Part shown: positions 21,621 to 31,222 of the stretch, piece after piece
Position numbering within the stretch: position 1 is the first letter of the stretch
Layout: the number at the start of each line of letters is the position of its first letter
Source of the DNA: Mycolicibacterium flavescens
Lineage (GTDB): Bacteria; Actinomycetota; Actinomycetes; Mycobacteriales; Mycobacteriaceae
Assembly: GCF_001722335.1 (NCBI RefSeq)
Contig: NZ_MIHA01000001.1
Coordinates: 186,001-250,000, forward strand
DNA length: 64,000 nt
Direction of reading: 5' to 3'
Made by a program: the position numbers and the translations under genes
The notes under the pieces: generated by a model
Database searches by the model: none
What the model saw: the letters and a program-made list of their open reading frames with translations, nothing else
Told to the model about the DNA's origin: nothing

Positions 21621-23851
21621 GCCTTGTCCAGAAACTCGACACGATCGTCGGTGAACGGTGCGGCCAGCGCCGCCATCCCGACGTGGCCGGGGTCCCGCTC
21701 GTAGAGCGCGGTGCAGAACTCGCGGGCCTCGACGATCACGTCGAGATGCTTCTGCAGCGACAGGAACCGCAACGTGATGGCACGCCCGGACTGACTGTGC
21801 CCCAACACATCTCCTTCCTGACGCTCTTCGAGGTCGAGGTCGGCGAGCGCGAACCCGTCGAGCGTGGCGGCGACCGCTTTGAGCCGCTGACCGGCCTTCG
21901 ACATTTCGGGTAGCCGGGTGGCGAGCAGACACAGGCTGGGGTGTTGCCCCCGGCCGATCCGGCCGCGTAACTGGTGGAGCTGGCTGATGCCGAACCGGTC
22001 GGCGTCCATCACCAGCATCACGGTGGCATTCGGCACGTCGACGCCGACCTCGATCACCGTGGTGCACACCAGCACATCGATCTCGCCGGACCGGAACGCG
22101 CCCATCACCGCGTCCTTCTCGTCGGCGGGCAGCCTGCCGTGCATCAGACCCAGCCGCAGACCCGACAGCGGCCCGCCGCTCAGCCGGTCGAACAGCTCGA
22201 CGACCGTGATCGGCGGTGGACCACCGTTCTTGTTGTCCTTCTTGTCCTTGTCGCTCTCGTCGATACGGGAGGCGACGATGTAGGCCTGCCGGCCCGCGCC
22301 GACCTCCTCGATGATGCGCTGCCAGGCCCGCTCGAGCCAGCGCGGTTTCTCCTTGAGGAAGATCGTGTTGGTGGTGATCGGTTGTCTGCCGCGCGGCAGT
22401 TCGCGCAGCGTCGAGGTCTCCAGATCGCCGTAGTGGGTCAGCGCGACGGTGCGCGGGATCGGGGTCGCGGTCATCACCAGCAGGTGCGGTGTCACCCCGT
22501 CGGGGGCCTTGCTGCGCAACCGGTCTCGTTGTTCGACGCCGAAGCGGTGCTGTTCGTCGACGACCACCATCCCGAGACGGCTGAATTCGACGGCGTCCTG
22601 CAGCAGCGCGTGCGTACCGATCACGATGCCGGCCTCACCGCCGGCCACCTCCTCTCGGACGGCGCGTTTCTGCGGCGCCGACATCGACCCGGTCAACAGC
22701 GCGACCCGCGTGGCCCCGTCGGCGCCGCCGAGCTGACCCGCCATCCCCAGCGGGCCCAGCACATCGCGGATCGACCGGGCATGTTGGGCGGCAAGCACTT
22801 CGGTCGGCGCGAGCAGGGCGCACTGATAGCCGCCGTCGACCATCTGCAGCATCGCCATCACCGACACGATGGTCTTACCGGAGCCCACCTCGCCCTGCAG
22901 CATGCGGTTCATCGGCCGGGTGGCGGCGAGTTCGGCGGTCAACACCTCCAGCACATCGCGCTGGCCCGCGGTCAACTCGAACGGCAGGCGTTCGCGCATG
23001 GCGGCCACCAGCCCGTCGTCGCGCGGCGCTACCGCGGGACCGGATTCGCCGAGCTCGCCGTGCCGCCGTTCGGCCAGCGCCCACTGCAGCCCGAGCGCCT
23101 CGTCGTAGGTCAGCCGCGCGATCGCCGCATCGCGTTCGGCCGAGCGCTCGGCCGTGTGGACGGCCCGCAGCGCCTCGTCCTCGGTGATCAGACCGTGTTG
23201 CCGCAGAAAGGATTCCGGCAGCGGCTCGGGGATCGGGTCGAGAACATCGAGCACCTGGCGCACACACGCGTAGATCTCCCAGGTCTGCACTTTCTTGTTG
23301 GCCGGATAGATCGGGAAAAAGTCCCGTTCGAACGCGGCGAGCAGGTCGTCGCCGGTGGCGCCGGACGTCGAGACGATGGTCTTCATCGACTTGGTGCCGA
23401 TAGTCCTGCCGCCCGGCGACTCCAGCACGAGAAACGCCGGGTGCGTGAGCTGCAGAGCACCCCGGAAGTAGTCGACCTCACCCGACAAGATCAACCGGGT
23501 TCCTTCGACCAACTCAGGAATCATCCAGTCGGCATTGAAGAACGTCGCGGTGACCGCGCGCCCACGACCGCCGAGGGTCACGCGCAACCATTTGCGCTTC
23601 CGTATCCTCCCCTTCTTGTCCCGCTGCGGCTTCATGTCGCCTGTGGTGGTACCGGTGATGGTGTCGACGAACGTGACGTGTACGCCTTCTTCGAGTTCCT
23701 CGTTCTCGCCGGCGGTCGTCATCTCGTCGCTGTACTTGCGGGGGTAATGGCGCAGCAGGTCGTTGACCGTGTGGATGCCGAAGTGCTCCGCCAGCGGGCC
23801 GGCGGCCTTCTTGCCGAGAACGAAGTCGAGACGGTCGGACAGGGTGGCCAC
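21617..23851 (-). CDS. recG: ATP-dependent DNA helicase RecG
   Basis: Branch-migration helicase acting on stalled forks and Holliday junctions. 744 residues. An N-terminal wedge/OB domain is followed by helicase motifs: Walker A GEVGSGKTIVSV, VVDEQHRFGVEQR, VMTATPIPRT, then the C-terminal helicase domain with QLRGRIGRG. The GTG start at 23851 is two bases after the stop of the FakA-like gene. Confidence 0.97.
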   Translation of the reverse strand: MATLSDRLDFVLGKKAAGPLAEHFGIHTVNDLLRHYPRKYSDEMTTAGENEELEEGVHVTFVDTITGTTTGDMKPQRDKKGRIRKRKWLRVTLGGRGRAVTATFFNADWMIPELVEGTRLILSGEVDYFRGALQLTHPAFLVLESPGGRTIGTKSMKTIVSTSGATGDDLLAAFERDFFPIYPANKKVQTWEIYACVRQVLDVLDPIPEPLPESFLRQHGLITEDEALRAVHTAERSAERDAAIARLTYDEALGLQWALAERRHGELGESGPAVAPRDDGLVAAMRERLPFELTAGQRDVLEVLTAELAATRPMNRMLQGEVGSGKTIVSVMAMLQMVDGGYQCALLAPTEVLAAQHARSIRDVLGPLGMAGQLGGADGATRVALLTGSMSAPQKRAVREEVAGGEAGIVIGTHALLQDAVEFSRLGMVVVDEQHRFGVEQRDRLRSKAPDGVTPHLLVMTATPIPRTVALTHYGDLETSTLRELPRGRQPITTNTIFLKEKPRWLERAWQRIIEEVGAGRQAYIVASRIDESDKDKKDNKNGGPPPITVVELFDRLSGGPLSGLRLGLMHGRLPADEKDAVMGAFRSGEIDVLVCTTVIEVGVDVPNATVMLVMDADRFGISQLHQLRGRIGRGQHPSLCLLATRLPEMSKAGQRLKAVAATLDGFALADLDLEERQEGDVLGHSQSGRAITLRFLSLQKHLDVIVEAREFCTALYERDPGHVGMAALAAPFTDDRVEFLDKA

Positions 23852-23853
23852 CG

Positions 23854-25476
23854 CTACTCCACCCCGATCAGCAGCGCGTCACCGCGGTGGCCGGTGTGGT
23901 AGGTCACCAACTCCGCGCCCAGATGCCGTCGGTGCACGTGTTCGGCCAGCGCGTCCGCGACGCCGTCGTCGACGCCGCTTCCGGTGAGCACGGTGACCAG
24001 TTCTCCGCCCGCCGCCAGCAGCAGATCGATCAGCCCGGCTCCCGCAGCCACCAGATCGTCGCCGACGATCAGCACTTCGTCACCCGAAATGCCCAGGCCG
24101 TCACCGGGTTTGCACATACCGGCCCAGGTCAGCGCCTCCTCGGTGGCCACTCGCACCGAGCCGTGCCGGGCCCCGGCGGCGGCGCGGGCCATCGTGTAGC
24201 CGTCGTCGACGGCTTGGCGTTCGGTGTCGTGGACGGCCAGCGCGGCCAACCCCTGCACCATCGACGCCGCGGGCACCGGGACCACGTCGATCCCCCACCC
24301 GATCGCGGCCGTGCACCCGGCCACCAGCTCTTCGGCCGCGACGTAACCGTTGGGCAGCACCATCGCCTGGCCGGCGTCGGCGTTGACCAGCGCGTGCAGC
24401 AGTAGTTTGGCGCTGATCGGCCCGTCGTCCTCCAACCGCAGCACGTGCGCGCCCTCACCGGCGAACAGTTCCTCGGCGCCGGCGCCGTCGACCACCGCGA
24501 GCACGACCCGCCCGCGCGACCACCCGGCGGCCGGGCGCGCTCCGCCGGTCAGCGACGTCACCTGGATGCGGCTGGGCGTGCCCACCGACAGCGCCGCCTC
24601 GATCGCGGCACCGGCGTCGTCGGCGTGCACATGCACCGAATAGTGCCCGGCACCGTCCTGCGCCGCGGCGATCGCCACCGAGTCCCCCAGTCGGTCGAGT
24701 TCGCCGCGCAGCGTCTCGACATCCGCCGGGTCGCAACCGCCGAGCAGATACATCACCTCGTAGGCCGGGGTGACGGCGGCGGGCGCGCGGGTCTCACCGT
24801 GGGTGTGGGTGGGCACGTACTCGTCGCGACGCGGCGCCGTGCCGGTCAGCGTGGCGGTCATCGCGTCCAGCAGTACCAGCAGGCCCCGCCCGCCCGCGTC
24901 CACGACACCGGCCTCGGCCAGCACGTCGAGTTGGTGCGGCGTCTCGTCGAGGGACCGGACGGCGGCCTCGGTTGCGCGCGCCAGGACGTCGGCCAGGCCC
25001 GCGTCGTCGGTGACCGCCTTCTCGGCCGCTGACGCCGCGGCCTGCAGGACGGTGACGATGGTGCCGGGCACGGTTTCGCCCATGGACCGGACCACCAGCG
25101 CCACGGCCTGGCGCAACGACGCCGCCAGCAGCGGCCCGTCGACCGCCGCGACCGGGCCGTGGGTCGCGGCCCCGGCGGTGACGTCGGCCACCGCGCGCAG
25201 GATCTGCGACAGGATCACCCCGGAGTTGCCGCGGGCGCCGTGCAGGGCGCCGCGGGCCAGCGCCGCCGCGACCTGCGCGACGTCGTCGCAGTCCGCCAGC
25301 GCGTCGGCCTGCGCCCACGCGGCCCGCATGGTGAACAGCATGTTGGTCCCGGTGTCCGCGTCGGCCACCGGGAACACGTTGAGCCGGTTGATCTCGTCGG
25401 TGTGGGTGATGAGATCGCCGACGGCGGTGTGGGCCCATTCGATCAGGGTGGCGGCATCGAGCCGTCGAGCCGACAT
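23854..25476 (-). CDS. DAK2/DhaL-domain protein, FakA-like fatty acid kinase
   Basis: 540 residues. An N-terminal DhaL-type nucleotide-binding domain carries NVFPVADADTGTNM and HGARGNSGVILSQI, followed by a long C-terminal region like that of FakA/YloV proteins. Family members phosphorylate fatty acids presented by DegV/FakB binding proteins; no FakB gene is in this window. The ATG at 25476 has GGAGG seven bases upstream. In M. tuberculosis this locus is annotated as two genes (from memory); here the frame is continuous. Confidence 0.87.
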   Translation of the reverse strand: MSARRLDAATLIEWAHTAVGDLITHTDEINRLNVFPVADADTGTNMLFTMRAAWAQADALADCDDVAQVAAALARGALHGARGNSGVILSQILRAVADVTAGAATHGPVAAVDGPLLAASLRQAVALVVRSMGETVPGTIVTVLQAAASAAEKAVTDDAGLADVLARATEAAVRSLDETPHQLDVLAEAGVVDAGGRGLLVLLDAMTATLTGTAPRRDEYVPTHTHGETRAPAAVTPAYEVMYLLGGCDPADVETLRGELDRLGDSVAIAAAQDGAGHYSVHVHADDAGAAIEAALSVGTPSRIQVTSLTGGARPAAGWSRGRVVLAVVDGAGAEELFAGEGAHVLRLEDDGPISAKLLLHALVNADAGQAMVLPNGYVAAEELVAGCTAAIGWGIDVVPVPAASMVQGLAALAVHDTERQAVDDGYTMARAAAGARHGSVRVATEEALTWAGMCKPGDGLGISGDEVLIVGDDLVAAGAGLIDLLLAAGGELVTVLTGSGVDDGVADALAEHVHRRHLGAELVTYHTGHRGDALLIGVE

Positions 25477-25586
25477 GCCTAACCTCCACGCACTCGCCGT
25501 GCGGGTCAGCCTAGTCACTGGACCCGACAGCGACGCCGCGACATCGCCGCCGGTCGCCGCGCCACCGCGGGGCTGGGGACGCCATT

Positions 25587-25615
25587 TTGGTGATCCCCGC
25601 GGCTATCGGTATCCT
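25587..25615 (+). promoter_or_regulatory. Candidate rpmB promoter
   Basis: TTGGTG (25587-25592), a 17-base spacer and TATCCT (25610-25615) form a plausible housekeeping promoter about 80 bases before rpmB. It lies in the 219-base divergent gap between the FakA-like gene and rpmB; I see nothing else in that gap. Confidence 0.5.
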
Positions 25616-25695
25616 GGTCAGGTTGTCGGGTCACGCCGCGCCCGGTGTGGTGCAGCGGCCCGAACCCCCACGTACTGATCTGAGGAGTTCTGCAT

Positions 25696-25890
25696 ATGGC
25701 TGCCGTGTGCGATATCTGCGGGAAGGGCCCCGGCTTCGGCAAGTCCGTCTCGCACTCCCATCGCCGGACCAGCCGTCGGTGGAATCCCAACATCCAGACC
25801 GTTCGCGCGGTGACCCGCCCCGGCGGCAACAAGCAGCGGATGAACGTCTGCACCTCGTGCCTGAAGGCCGGGAAGGTCGCGCGCGGCTGA
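25696..25890 (+). CDS. rpmB: 50S ribosomal protein L28 (zinc-binding C+ form)
   Basis: 64 residues; [20 protein letters not shown] is the typical N terminus. Two CxxC pairs, CDIC and CTSC, mark the zinc-binding form. Some mycobacteria carry an additional cysteine-free paralogue elsewhere that is used under zinc starvation. The ATG start has GAGGAG upstream. Transcribed divergently from the FakA-like gene. Confidence 0.97.
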   Translation: MAAVCDICGKGPGFGKSVSHSHRRTSRRWNPNIQTVRAVTRPGGNKQRMNVCTSCLKAGKVARG

Positions 25891-25936
25891 CGCTGCCGCG
25901 CGTTTAGCACCGTCAGCGCGGGGGAAGCCCGCGGCC

Positions 25937-26281
25937 ATGACGGTCCATCGAGCACGACCCATTCTCGCGTTGGCTTCCGCTGCTGCGCTGGCCTCGCTGC
26001 TGGCTGCCTGCGGCGACGACTCCGGGGGCAGCGAGAGCACTTCGTCCGAGACGACCAGCGAGACCACATCGGTGACCACCTCGGTGGAGGTCACGGTCTC
26101 GCCGAGCGCACCTCCTGAGACCACCGCGCCGCAGCCCGCGGCACCCCCGGCCACCGACGGCGACGGCACCGTCGAGGTGCCGATTCCGGACATCCCGTCG
26201 CCGCCGGCCATACCGTCGCCTCCGGCAATCCCTTCACCGCCGCCGATCCCGTCGCCGCCCCCGATCCCGGGCGTCGGCTAG
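25937..26281 (+). CDS. Small proline-rich lipoprotein
   Basis: 114 residues. A signal peptide ends in the lipobox LLAAC (Cys at about residue 25), followed by a Ser/Thr/Glu-rich linker. A tail of tandem IPSPP units follows ([20 protein letters not shown]) and ends in GVG. Probably anchored on the outer face of the membrane, the Pro-rich tail reaching into the wall. No enzymatic domain. Its TAG stop overlaps the ung stop as a shared CTAG. Confidence 0.8.
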   Translation: MTVHRARPILALASAAALASLLAACGDDSGGSESTSSETTSETTSVTTSVEVTVSPSAPPETTAPQPAAPPATDGDGTVEVPIPDIPSPPAIPSPPAIPSPPPIPSPPPIPGVG

Positions 26282-26979
26282 GTGTGATCCTCGCGGGAGG
26301 GCAGTCGCCAGTCGATCGGCTCGGCGCCCATCTTGTCGAGCAACTCGTTGGCCCGGCTGAACGGGCGCGACCCGAAGAAGCCGCGCGACGCCGACAGCGG
26401 TGACGGGTGCGGTGACTCGATCGCGACGCAGTCGGCGCCGTCGAGCATCGGTTTGAGCGTCGACGCGTCGCGTCCCCACAGCACCGCGACCAACGGTTGC
26501 TTCCTGGCCACCAGCGCGCGGATCGCGCATTCGGTGACCGCTTCCCACCCCTTGCCGCGGTGCGACGCGGGGCTTCCGGGCCGCACGGTCAGCACCCTGT
26601 TGAGCAGCATCACTCCGCGCTGCGCCCACGGCGTCAGATCGCCGTTGGCCGGCGGCGGGTAACCCAGGTCGCTGGCGTACTCCTTGAAGATGTTCTCCAG
26701 GCTGCGTGGCAGCGGGCGTACTTCGGGCGCCACCGAGAAACTCAGGCCGACGGCGTGGCCGGGCGTCGGGTAGGGGTCCTGCCCGACGATCAGCACCCGG
26801 ACCCGCTCCAGCGGAAAAGTGAACGCGCGCAGGATGTTCGGGCCGGCCGGCAGATAGGTGTTGCCTGCGGCGATCTCGGCGCGCAGAAACTCGCCCATCT
26901 GGGCGACCTGCCCGGCGACCGGTTCGAGCGCGCGCGCCCAGCCGTCGTCGACGAGTTCGTGCAGCGGCCGCGCGGTCAT
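26278..26979 (-). CDS. ung: Uracil-DNA glycosylase
   Basis: Removes uracil from DNA, important in GC-rich genomes prone to cytosine deamination. The catalytic motif [17 protein letters not shown] and the second motif [13 protein letters not shown] are both present, plus [10 protein letters not shown]. The ATG at 26979 ([14 protein letters not shown]) gives 233 residues, normal for family 1 UDG. Downstream of thiL on the same strand. Confidence 0.96.
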   Translation of the reverse strand: MTARPLHELVDDGWARALEPVAGQVAQMGEFLRAEIAAGNTYLPAGPNILRAFTFPLERVRVLIVGQDPYPTPGHAVGLSFSVAPEVRPLPRSLENIFKEYASDLGYPPPANGDLTPWAQRGVMLLNRVLTVRPGSPASHRGKGWEAVTECAIRALVARKQPLVAVLWGRDASTLKPMLDGADCVAIESPHPSPLSASRGFFGSRPFSRANELLDKMGAEPIDWRLPSREDHT

Positions 26980-27026
26980 CGATGTCCCGGGGTCGTCGTC
27001 GCGGAAGTCACGAGTGGCCACCCTAG

Positions 27027-27986
27027 CTAGTCGAAGGACTGCCAGCCGGGATTGCCTTGCCACGCCGCGTCGTCCACCAACACCCGCGGCGGGCCGTCGA
27101 GCACCCGGCCGATCGGCGTCCACCCCGTCGGCGGCGCCCCGGGGAACGTCGCGACCAGCGCGTGGTCCTCTCCGCCGCCCAGGATCCAGGCCATCGGGTC
27201 GGCGCCGACGGCGGCGGCCGCGGCGGCCAGCGCGTCCCGGTCGGCGCTCAACGCTTCGGTGCGCAGTCCGATGCCGACGCCGGATCCGTCGGCGATGTGG
27301 GCGAGGTCGGCGACCAACCCGTCCGACACGTCGGTCATCGCGGTCGCACCGGCGTCGGCGGCCGCCCGGCCCTGACCGTAGGGCGGCTCGGGCACGAGGT
27401 GCCGGCGGCGCAGCTCGTCGAATCCGTCGACCCAGTTGTCCCACAACGCATATCCGGCCGCCGAGCGGCCCAGCTCACCGATCACCGCGACAGTGTCACC
27501 CGGCCGCGCCCCGCTGCGGCGCACGGGGTGCCTGCCGTCGAGGTCACCGAGCGCCGTCACCGAGATCACCCATAGCGGGGCACTGACCAGGTCACCGCCG
27601 ATGATGCCGGCGCCCAGCGCCGCAGCCTCGTGCCACATCCCGTCCGCCAGCGCCAGTGCCTGCGCGGCCGGGGTGTCGGCGGGCGCGCCGAACGCGACCA
27701 CGAACCCGGTCGCGCGCGCCCCCATCGCCTCGATGTCGGCGGCGTTCTGCGCAATCGACTTGCGCCCCACGTCGTGTGGGGTGGACCAGTCGAGGCGGAA
27801 GTGCCGGCCCGCGACCAGCATGTCGGTCGACACCACGGTCTGGCCGTCGCTGGATCGCAGCACCGCCGCGTCGTCACCGGGCCCGAGCGTGACGGCGTCG
27901 GGTTGGCGCCGGCCGGCGACCAGGCGCTCGATGACGGTGAACTCACCGACCTCGGCCAGGCTCTCGCCGCGGTCGTCGGTCGCCAT
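27027..27986 (-). CDS. thiL: Thiamine-monophosphate kinase
   Basis: Last step of thiamine diphosphate synthesis (TMP to TPP). The PurM-like fold has [34 protein letters not shown] and [12 protein letters not shown], which carry the Mg/ATP ligands. The ATG at 27986 was chosen because AGGAGG lies six bases upstream; 319 residues. Divergent from an Lrp-type gene; the 104-base gap holds a TAGGTT -10-like element at 28041-28046. Confidence 0.95.
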   Translation of the reverse strand: MATDDRGESLAEVGEFTVIERLVAGRRQPDAVTLGPGDDAAVLRSSDGQTVVSTDMLVAGRHFRLDWSTPHDVGRKSIAQNAADIEAMGARATGFVVAFGAPADTPAAQALALADGMWHEAAALGAGIIGGDLVSAPLWVISVTALGDLDGRHPVRRSGARPGDTVAVIGELGRSAAGYALWDNWVDGFDELRRRHLVPEPPYGQGRAAADAGATAMTDVSDGLVADLAHIADGSGVGIGLRTEALSADRDALAAAAAAVGADPMAWILGGGEDHALVATFPGAPPTGWTPIGRVLDGPPRVLVDDAAWQGNPGWQSFD

Positions 27987-28090
27987 GTCGCCTCCTGTCG
28001 CGGCCAGCCTCCGCGCCCTGAACACCGGACGGACCTGCGGTAGGTTAAGCCCCTGCGGCGTGGAGTCTATGCAGCGGTGAGGAGGTCCGG

Positions 28091-28333
28091 GTGGTCGAGG
28101 CGTTCATGCTGATCCAGACCGAAGTCGGACGCGCCCGGGTCGTCGCGGACCAGCTCGCCGAACTGCCCGGAGTGACCTCCGCCGAATACGTGACCGGTCC
28201 GTACGACGTCGTGGTCCGCATCGGCGCCGACACCCTCGACGAGTTGACGGCGTCCGTCGTGCCCACGGTTCAGCAGGTGACCGGCATCACCCGCACCCTG
28301 ACCTGCCCGATCGCCAACGGGGCGCATCCCTAG
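28091..28333 (+). CDS. Stand-alone Lrp/AsnC ligand-binding-domain protein
   Basis: 80 residues consisting only of the effector (RAM) domain: AFMLIQTEVGRARVVADQLAELPGV, then YVTGPYDVVVRIGA. There is no helix-turn-helix, so it cannot bind DNA by itself. Such proteins may modulate full-length Lrp regulators or sense amino acids. GTG start with GAGGAGG upstream. Followed after 12 bases by a DUF3515 gene. Confidence 0.88.
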   Translation: MVEAFMLIQTEVGRARVVADQLAELPGVTSAEYVTGPYDVVVRIGADTLDELTASVVPTVQQVTGITRTLTCPIANGAHP

Positions 28334-28345
28334 AGTTGGGGTTCC

Positions 28346-28921
28346 GTGAACACCGACACCGACACCGACACCGACGCCGACGGCCCACCGCGCACCCTGC
28401 TGATCGCCGCGGTCGTGGTGGCCGTCACCGCCGTGGTCGTGCTGCTGGTGGTGGCGGTCTCGCGCCAGCGCGCGGTCCCGCCGCGCCCGGTGCCGCTGGT
28501 GGGGATCCCGGCGCCGCAGGCCACGAGCGCCGACTGCGCGACGGTGCTCGGTGCGCTACCCGACGGCCTCGGCGACGCCGTCCGCGCGCCGCTGGCCGAA
28601 CCGGCGCCGCCCGGCGCGGCGGCATGGCGGTCCGACGGCAGCGACGAGGCGATCGTGTTGCGCTGCGGGGTGGATCGGCCCGTCGAGTTCGTGGTCGGCG
28701 CGCCGCTGCAGGCGGTCGACGACGTGCAGTGGTTCCGGGTCGGCGAGTCCGGGGTCGCCGACACGGGCGACGGCCGCAGCACCTGGTACGCCGTCGACCG
28801 CGGCGTGTATCTGGCGCTCACGCTGCCTGCGGGTTCCGGGCCGACGCCGATTCAGCAGATCACCTCGGTGATCGCGAAGTCGTTGCCCGCCAAGCCCCTC
28901 GACCCGGCGCCGGCGCGGTGA
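28346..28921 (+). CDS. DUF3515 family membrane-anchored protein
   Basis: 191 residues. A short Asp/Thr-rich N terminus is followed by one membrane helix (LLIAAVVVAVTAVVVLLVVAV) and an extracytoplasmic domain with two cysteines (SADCATVL, VLRCGVDRP). The family is widespread in actinobacteria and its function is unknown. GTG start. Probably co-transcribed with the Lrp-type gene and convergent with ddl. Confidence 0.85.
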   Translation: MNTDTDTDTDADGPPRTLLIAAVVVAVTAVVVLLVVAVSRQRAVPPRPVPLVGIPAPQATSADCATVLGALPDGLGDAVRAPLAEPAPPGAAAWRSDGSDEAIVLRCGVDRPVEFVVGAPLQAVDDVQWFRVGESGVADTGDGRSTWYAVDRGVYLALTLPAGSGPTPIQQITSVIAKSLPAKPLDPAPAR

Positions 28922-28931
28922 TCCGGCGAGG

Positions 28932-30056
28932 TCAGCGCAGCCCAGTGCCCCGCGCGAGCGCGGTTTCGACCATGGTGGCCAGCAGCGTCGGATAGTCTAC
29001 GCCGCTGGCCGCCCACATCCGCGGATACATCGAGATCGTGGTGAATCCCGGCATCGTGTTGATCTCGTTGATCACCGGCCCGTCGTCGGTGAGGAAGAAG
29101 TCGACGCGCGCCAGCCCCTGGCAGTCGATCGCGTTGAAGGCTCGAATCGCCAACTGCCGCACCATGTCCGCGACATCGTCGTCGACCTTGGCAGGTACAT
29201 CGAGTTCGGCGGCGTCCTCGAGGTATTTGGTTGCGAAGTCGTAGAAACCGTCTTCGCGGCCGCGCACACCCGCGACCCGGATCTCGCCGACGGTGCTGGC
29301 TTCGAGCCGGCCGTCGGGGAATTCGAGCACGCCGCACTCGAGTTCGCGTCCCGGCACCGCGGCTTCGACGATGACCTTGGGGTCGTGGCGGCGGGCCAGT
29401 TCGATCGCCGCGGGCAGCTGATCCCATGCCGTGACCCGGCTGACGCCGATCGAGGATCCTCCGCGGGCGGGTTTGACGAACACCGGCAGCCCGAGCCGCT
29501 GCCGCTCGTCGAGGCTCAGCGTCTGCTTGCGTGGCCGCAGCACCACGTGGTCGCCGACCGGGAGGCCGTCGGCGGTCAGCAGCTTCTTGGTGAACTCCTT
29601 GTCCATGCCCGACGCACTCGCGAGCACCCCGGCCCCGACATAGGGCACACCCGCGAGTTCGAGCAGGCCCTGGATCGTGCCGTCCTCGCCGTAGGGGCCG
29701 TGCAGCACCGGAAACACCACGTCGACGGCGCCGAGCAACGCACCGGCGTCCTCTCCGAGCGAGAGCAGGTGACCGCCGCGGCCGGGATCGGCGGCCAGCG
29801 CCAGCTCGGTGCCCGACGTCGCGGTCACTTCGGGTAGCCGGCCGTCGGTGATCGTCAGCGTGTCGGGTCGTGCGTCGGTGAGCATCCACGCGCCGCCGGG
29901 CGTGATGCCGACGGCGACGACGTCGAAGCGCTCGGGATCGAGGTTACGCAGGATGCTGCCTGCGGAGACGCAGGAGATGGCGTGCTCGGAGCTGCGTCCT
30001 CCGTAGACGACGGCGACCCGGACGCGTCCCGAGCCGGAGTCATGGCGGGCAGTCAC
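28932..30056 (-). CDS. ddl: D-alanine--D-alanine ligase
   Basis: Makes the D-Ala-D-Ala dipeptide of peptidoglycan; target of D-cycloserine. ATP-grasp enzyme of 374 residues. N terminus [30 protein letters not shown], Lys-containing [14 protein letters not shown], and the metal site [21 protein letters not shown]. The GTG at 30056 is used as start. The 60 bases before it contain no gene. Confidence 0.97.
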   Translation of the reverse strand: MTARHDSGSGRVRVAVVYGGRSSEHAISCVSAGSILRNLDPERFDVVAVGITPGGAWMLTDARPDTLTITDGRLPEVTATSGTELALAADPGRGGHLLSLGEDAGALLGAVDVVFPVLHGPYGEDGTIQGLLELAGVPYVGAGVLASASGMDKEFTKKLLTADGLPVGDHVVLRPRKQTLSLDERQRLGLPVFVKPARGGSSIGVSRVTAWDQLPAAIELARRHDPKVIVEAAVPGRELECGVLEFPDGRLEASTVGEIRVAGVRGREDGFYDFATKYLEDAAELDVPAKVDDDVADMVRQLAIRAFNAIDCQGLARVDFFLTDDGPVINEINTMPGFTTISMYPRMWAASGVDYPTLLATMVETALARGTGLR

Positions 30057-30116
30057 AATCTGGAGAGGCTACCGTCCGGCCGCACCGTGAGTCGTCCCCG
30101 ATATCTGACCTGCGGT

Positions 30117-31220
30117 TCAGGCCAGCGCCTGTTCGACGTCGGCGACCAGGTCATCGGTGTCCTCGATGCCCAGCGAGATCCGGGCGAAACCCTCGCTGAC
30201 CGCGTCACCCCAGCGGGCCCGCCGGTCCACCGAGGTGTGGATTCCGCCGAAGCTCGTGGACGCGACCAGCAGCGCGCTGCGCCGCACCAGTGCCTCGACC
30301 GCGGCGGCGTCGGCCAGTTCGACCGCGACGAGGCCGCCGAACCGTTTCATCTGCGCGCAGGCGACGCCGTGCGCCGGATCGCCGGGCAGCCCCGGGTACC
30401 GCACCGCGCGCACCGCCGGGTGGGTGTGCAGCATCACCGCCAGCGCGGCGGCGTTCTGGCACTGCCGTTCGAATCGCAGCCCGGCGGTGCCCAGGCTGCG
30501 CAGCACCAACCAGGCTTCGAATCCCCCGAGCACGGCACCGGCCAGCAGGCGCTCGCGCTCCAGCGCGGACATCAGGTCGGCGCGGCTGCTGGCGACATAG
30601 CCGGCGACGAGGTCGCTGTGTCCCGAGAGCGCCTTGGTGGCGCTGGCCACCACCACGTCGGCGCCCAGCGACAGCGGTTGCTGACCGAGCGGGGTCGCGG
30701 TGGTGTTGTCGACGACCAGTATCGCGCCACGGCGACGGCACTGCATGGCGAGCCGGTACAGGTCCACCACGTCGAGTCCGGGGTTGGCCGGGCTCTCCGC
30801 AAGCACGACGTCAGCGTCGGCGGACGCTTCGCACATCTGCTCGGCGCTCGCCTCGACGACGGTGACACCTTGTGGCGCAAGGTATTCCGATGCGTACCGG
30901 CGGACCTGATAGTAGCCGTCGGCCGGCACCACCAGCTTGGTTCCGGGCTTGGCCAGGACCCGCAGCGCTGCGGTGATGGCGGCCATGCCCGAGGCGAACG
31001 TCAGCGCCGCGGTGGCGCCCTCGAGTTCGGCCAGCGCGGACTCCAGTTGCCGCCAGGTGGGATTGCCGCTGCGCCCGTAGGTGTCCAGTCCGGCGGCTTC
31101 GTCGGCCGACAGGTGGAAAGTGGCGGCCGAGACCGGCTGCGGTGCCACCGGGCTTCCCGGAACATGCTCGGAGGCAACGGCTTTGACGCTACGAGTGGAG
31201 TCGCCGTACTGACCGTCCAT
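30117..31220 (-). CDS. Cys/Met-metabolism PLP-dependent enzyme (cystathionine gamma-lyase/synthase-like)
   Basis: 367 residues of the trans-sulfuration family. The N-terminal YGRSGNPTWRQLE, SGMAAITAAL, ESPANPGLDVVD and VVDNTTATP motifs are present, with the PLP Lys in SATKALSGHSDL. The ATG at 31220 was chosen; it lies two bases after the gpsA stop, so it is likely co-expressed with gpsA. Lyase, synthase or sulfhydrylase activity cannot be told apart here. From memory this gene is not at this place in M. tuberculosis. Confidence 0.87.
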   Translation of the reverse strand: MDGQYGDSTRSVKAVASEHVPGSPVAPQPVSAATFHLSADEAAGLDTYGRSGNPTWRQLESALAELEGATAALTFASGMAAITAALRVLAKPGTKLVVPADGYYQVRRYASEYLAPQGVTVVEASAEQMCEASADADVVLAESPANPGLDVVDLYRLAMQCRRRGAILVVDNTTATPLGQQPLSLGADVVVASATKALSGHSDLVAGYVASSRADLMSALERERLLAGAVLGGFEAWLVLRSLGTAGLRFERQCQNAAALAVMLHTHPAVRAVRYPGLPGDPAHGVACAQMKRFGGLVAVELADAAAVEALVRRSALLVASTSFGGIHTSVDRRARWGDAVSEGFARISLGIEDTDDLVADVEQALA

Positions 31221-31222
31221 GG

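Noticed and set aside
25886..25917. GCTGACG...CGTCAGC inverted repeat after rpmB as terminator
   Set aside because: Only seven pairs with an 18-base loop and no T-tract; too weak to list as a feature.
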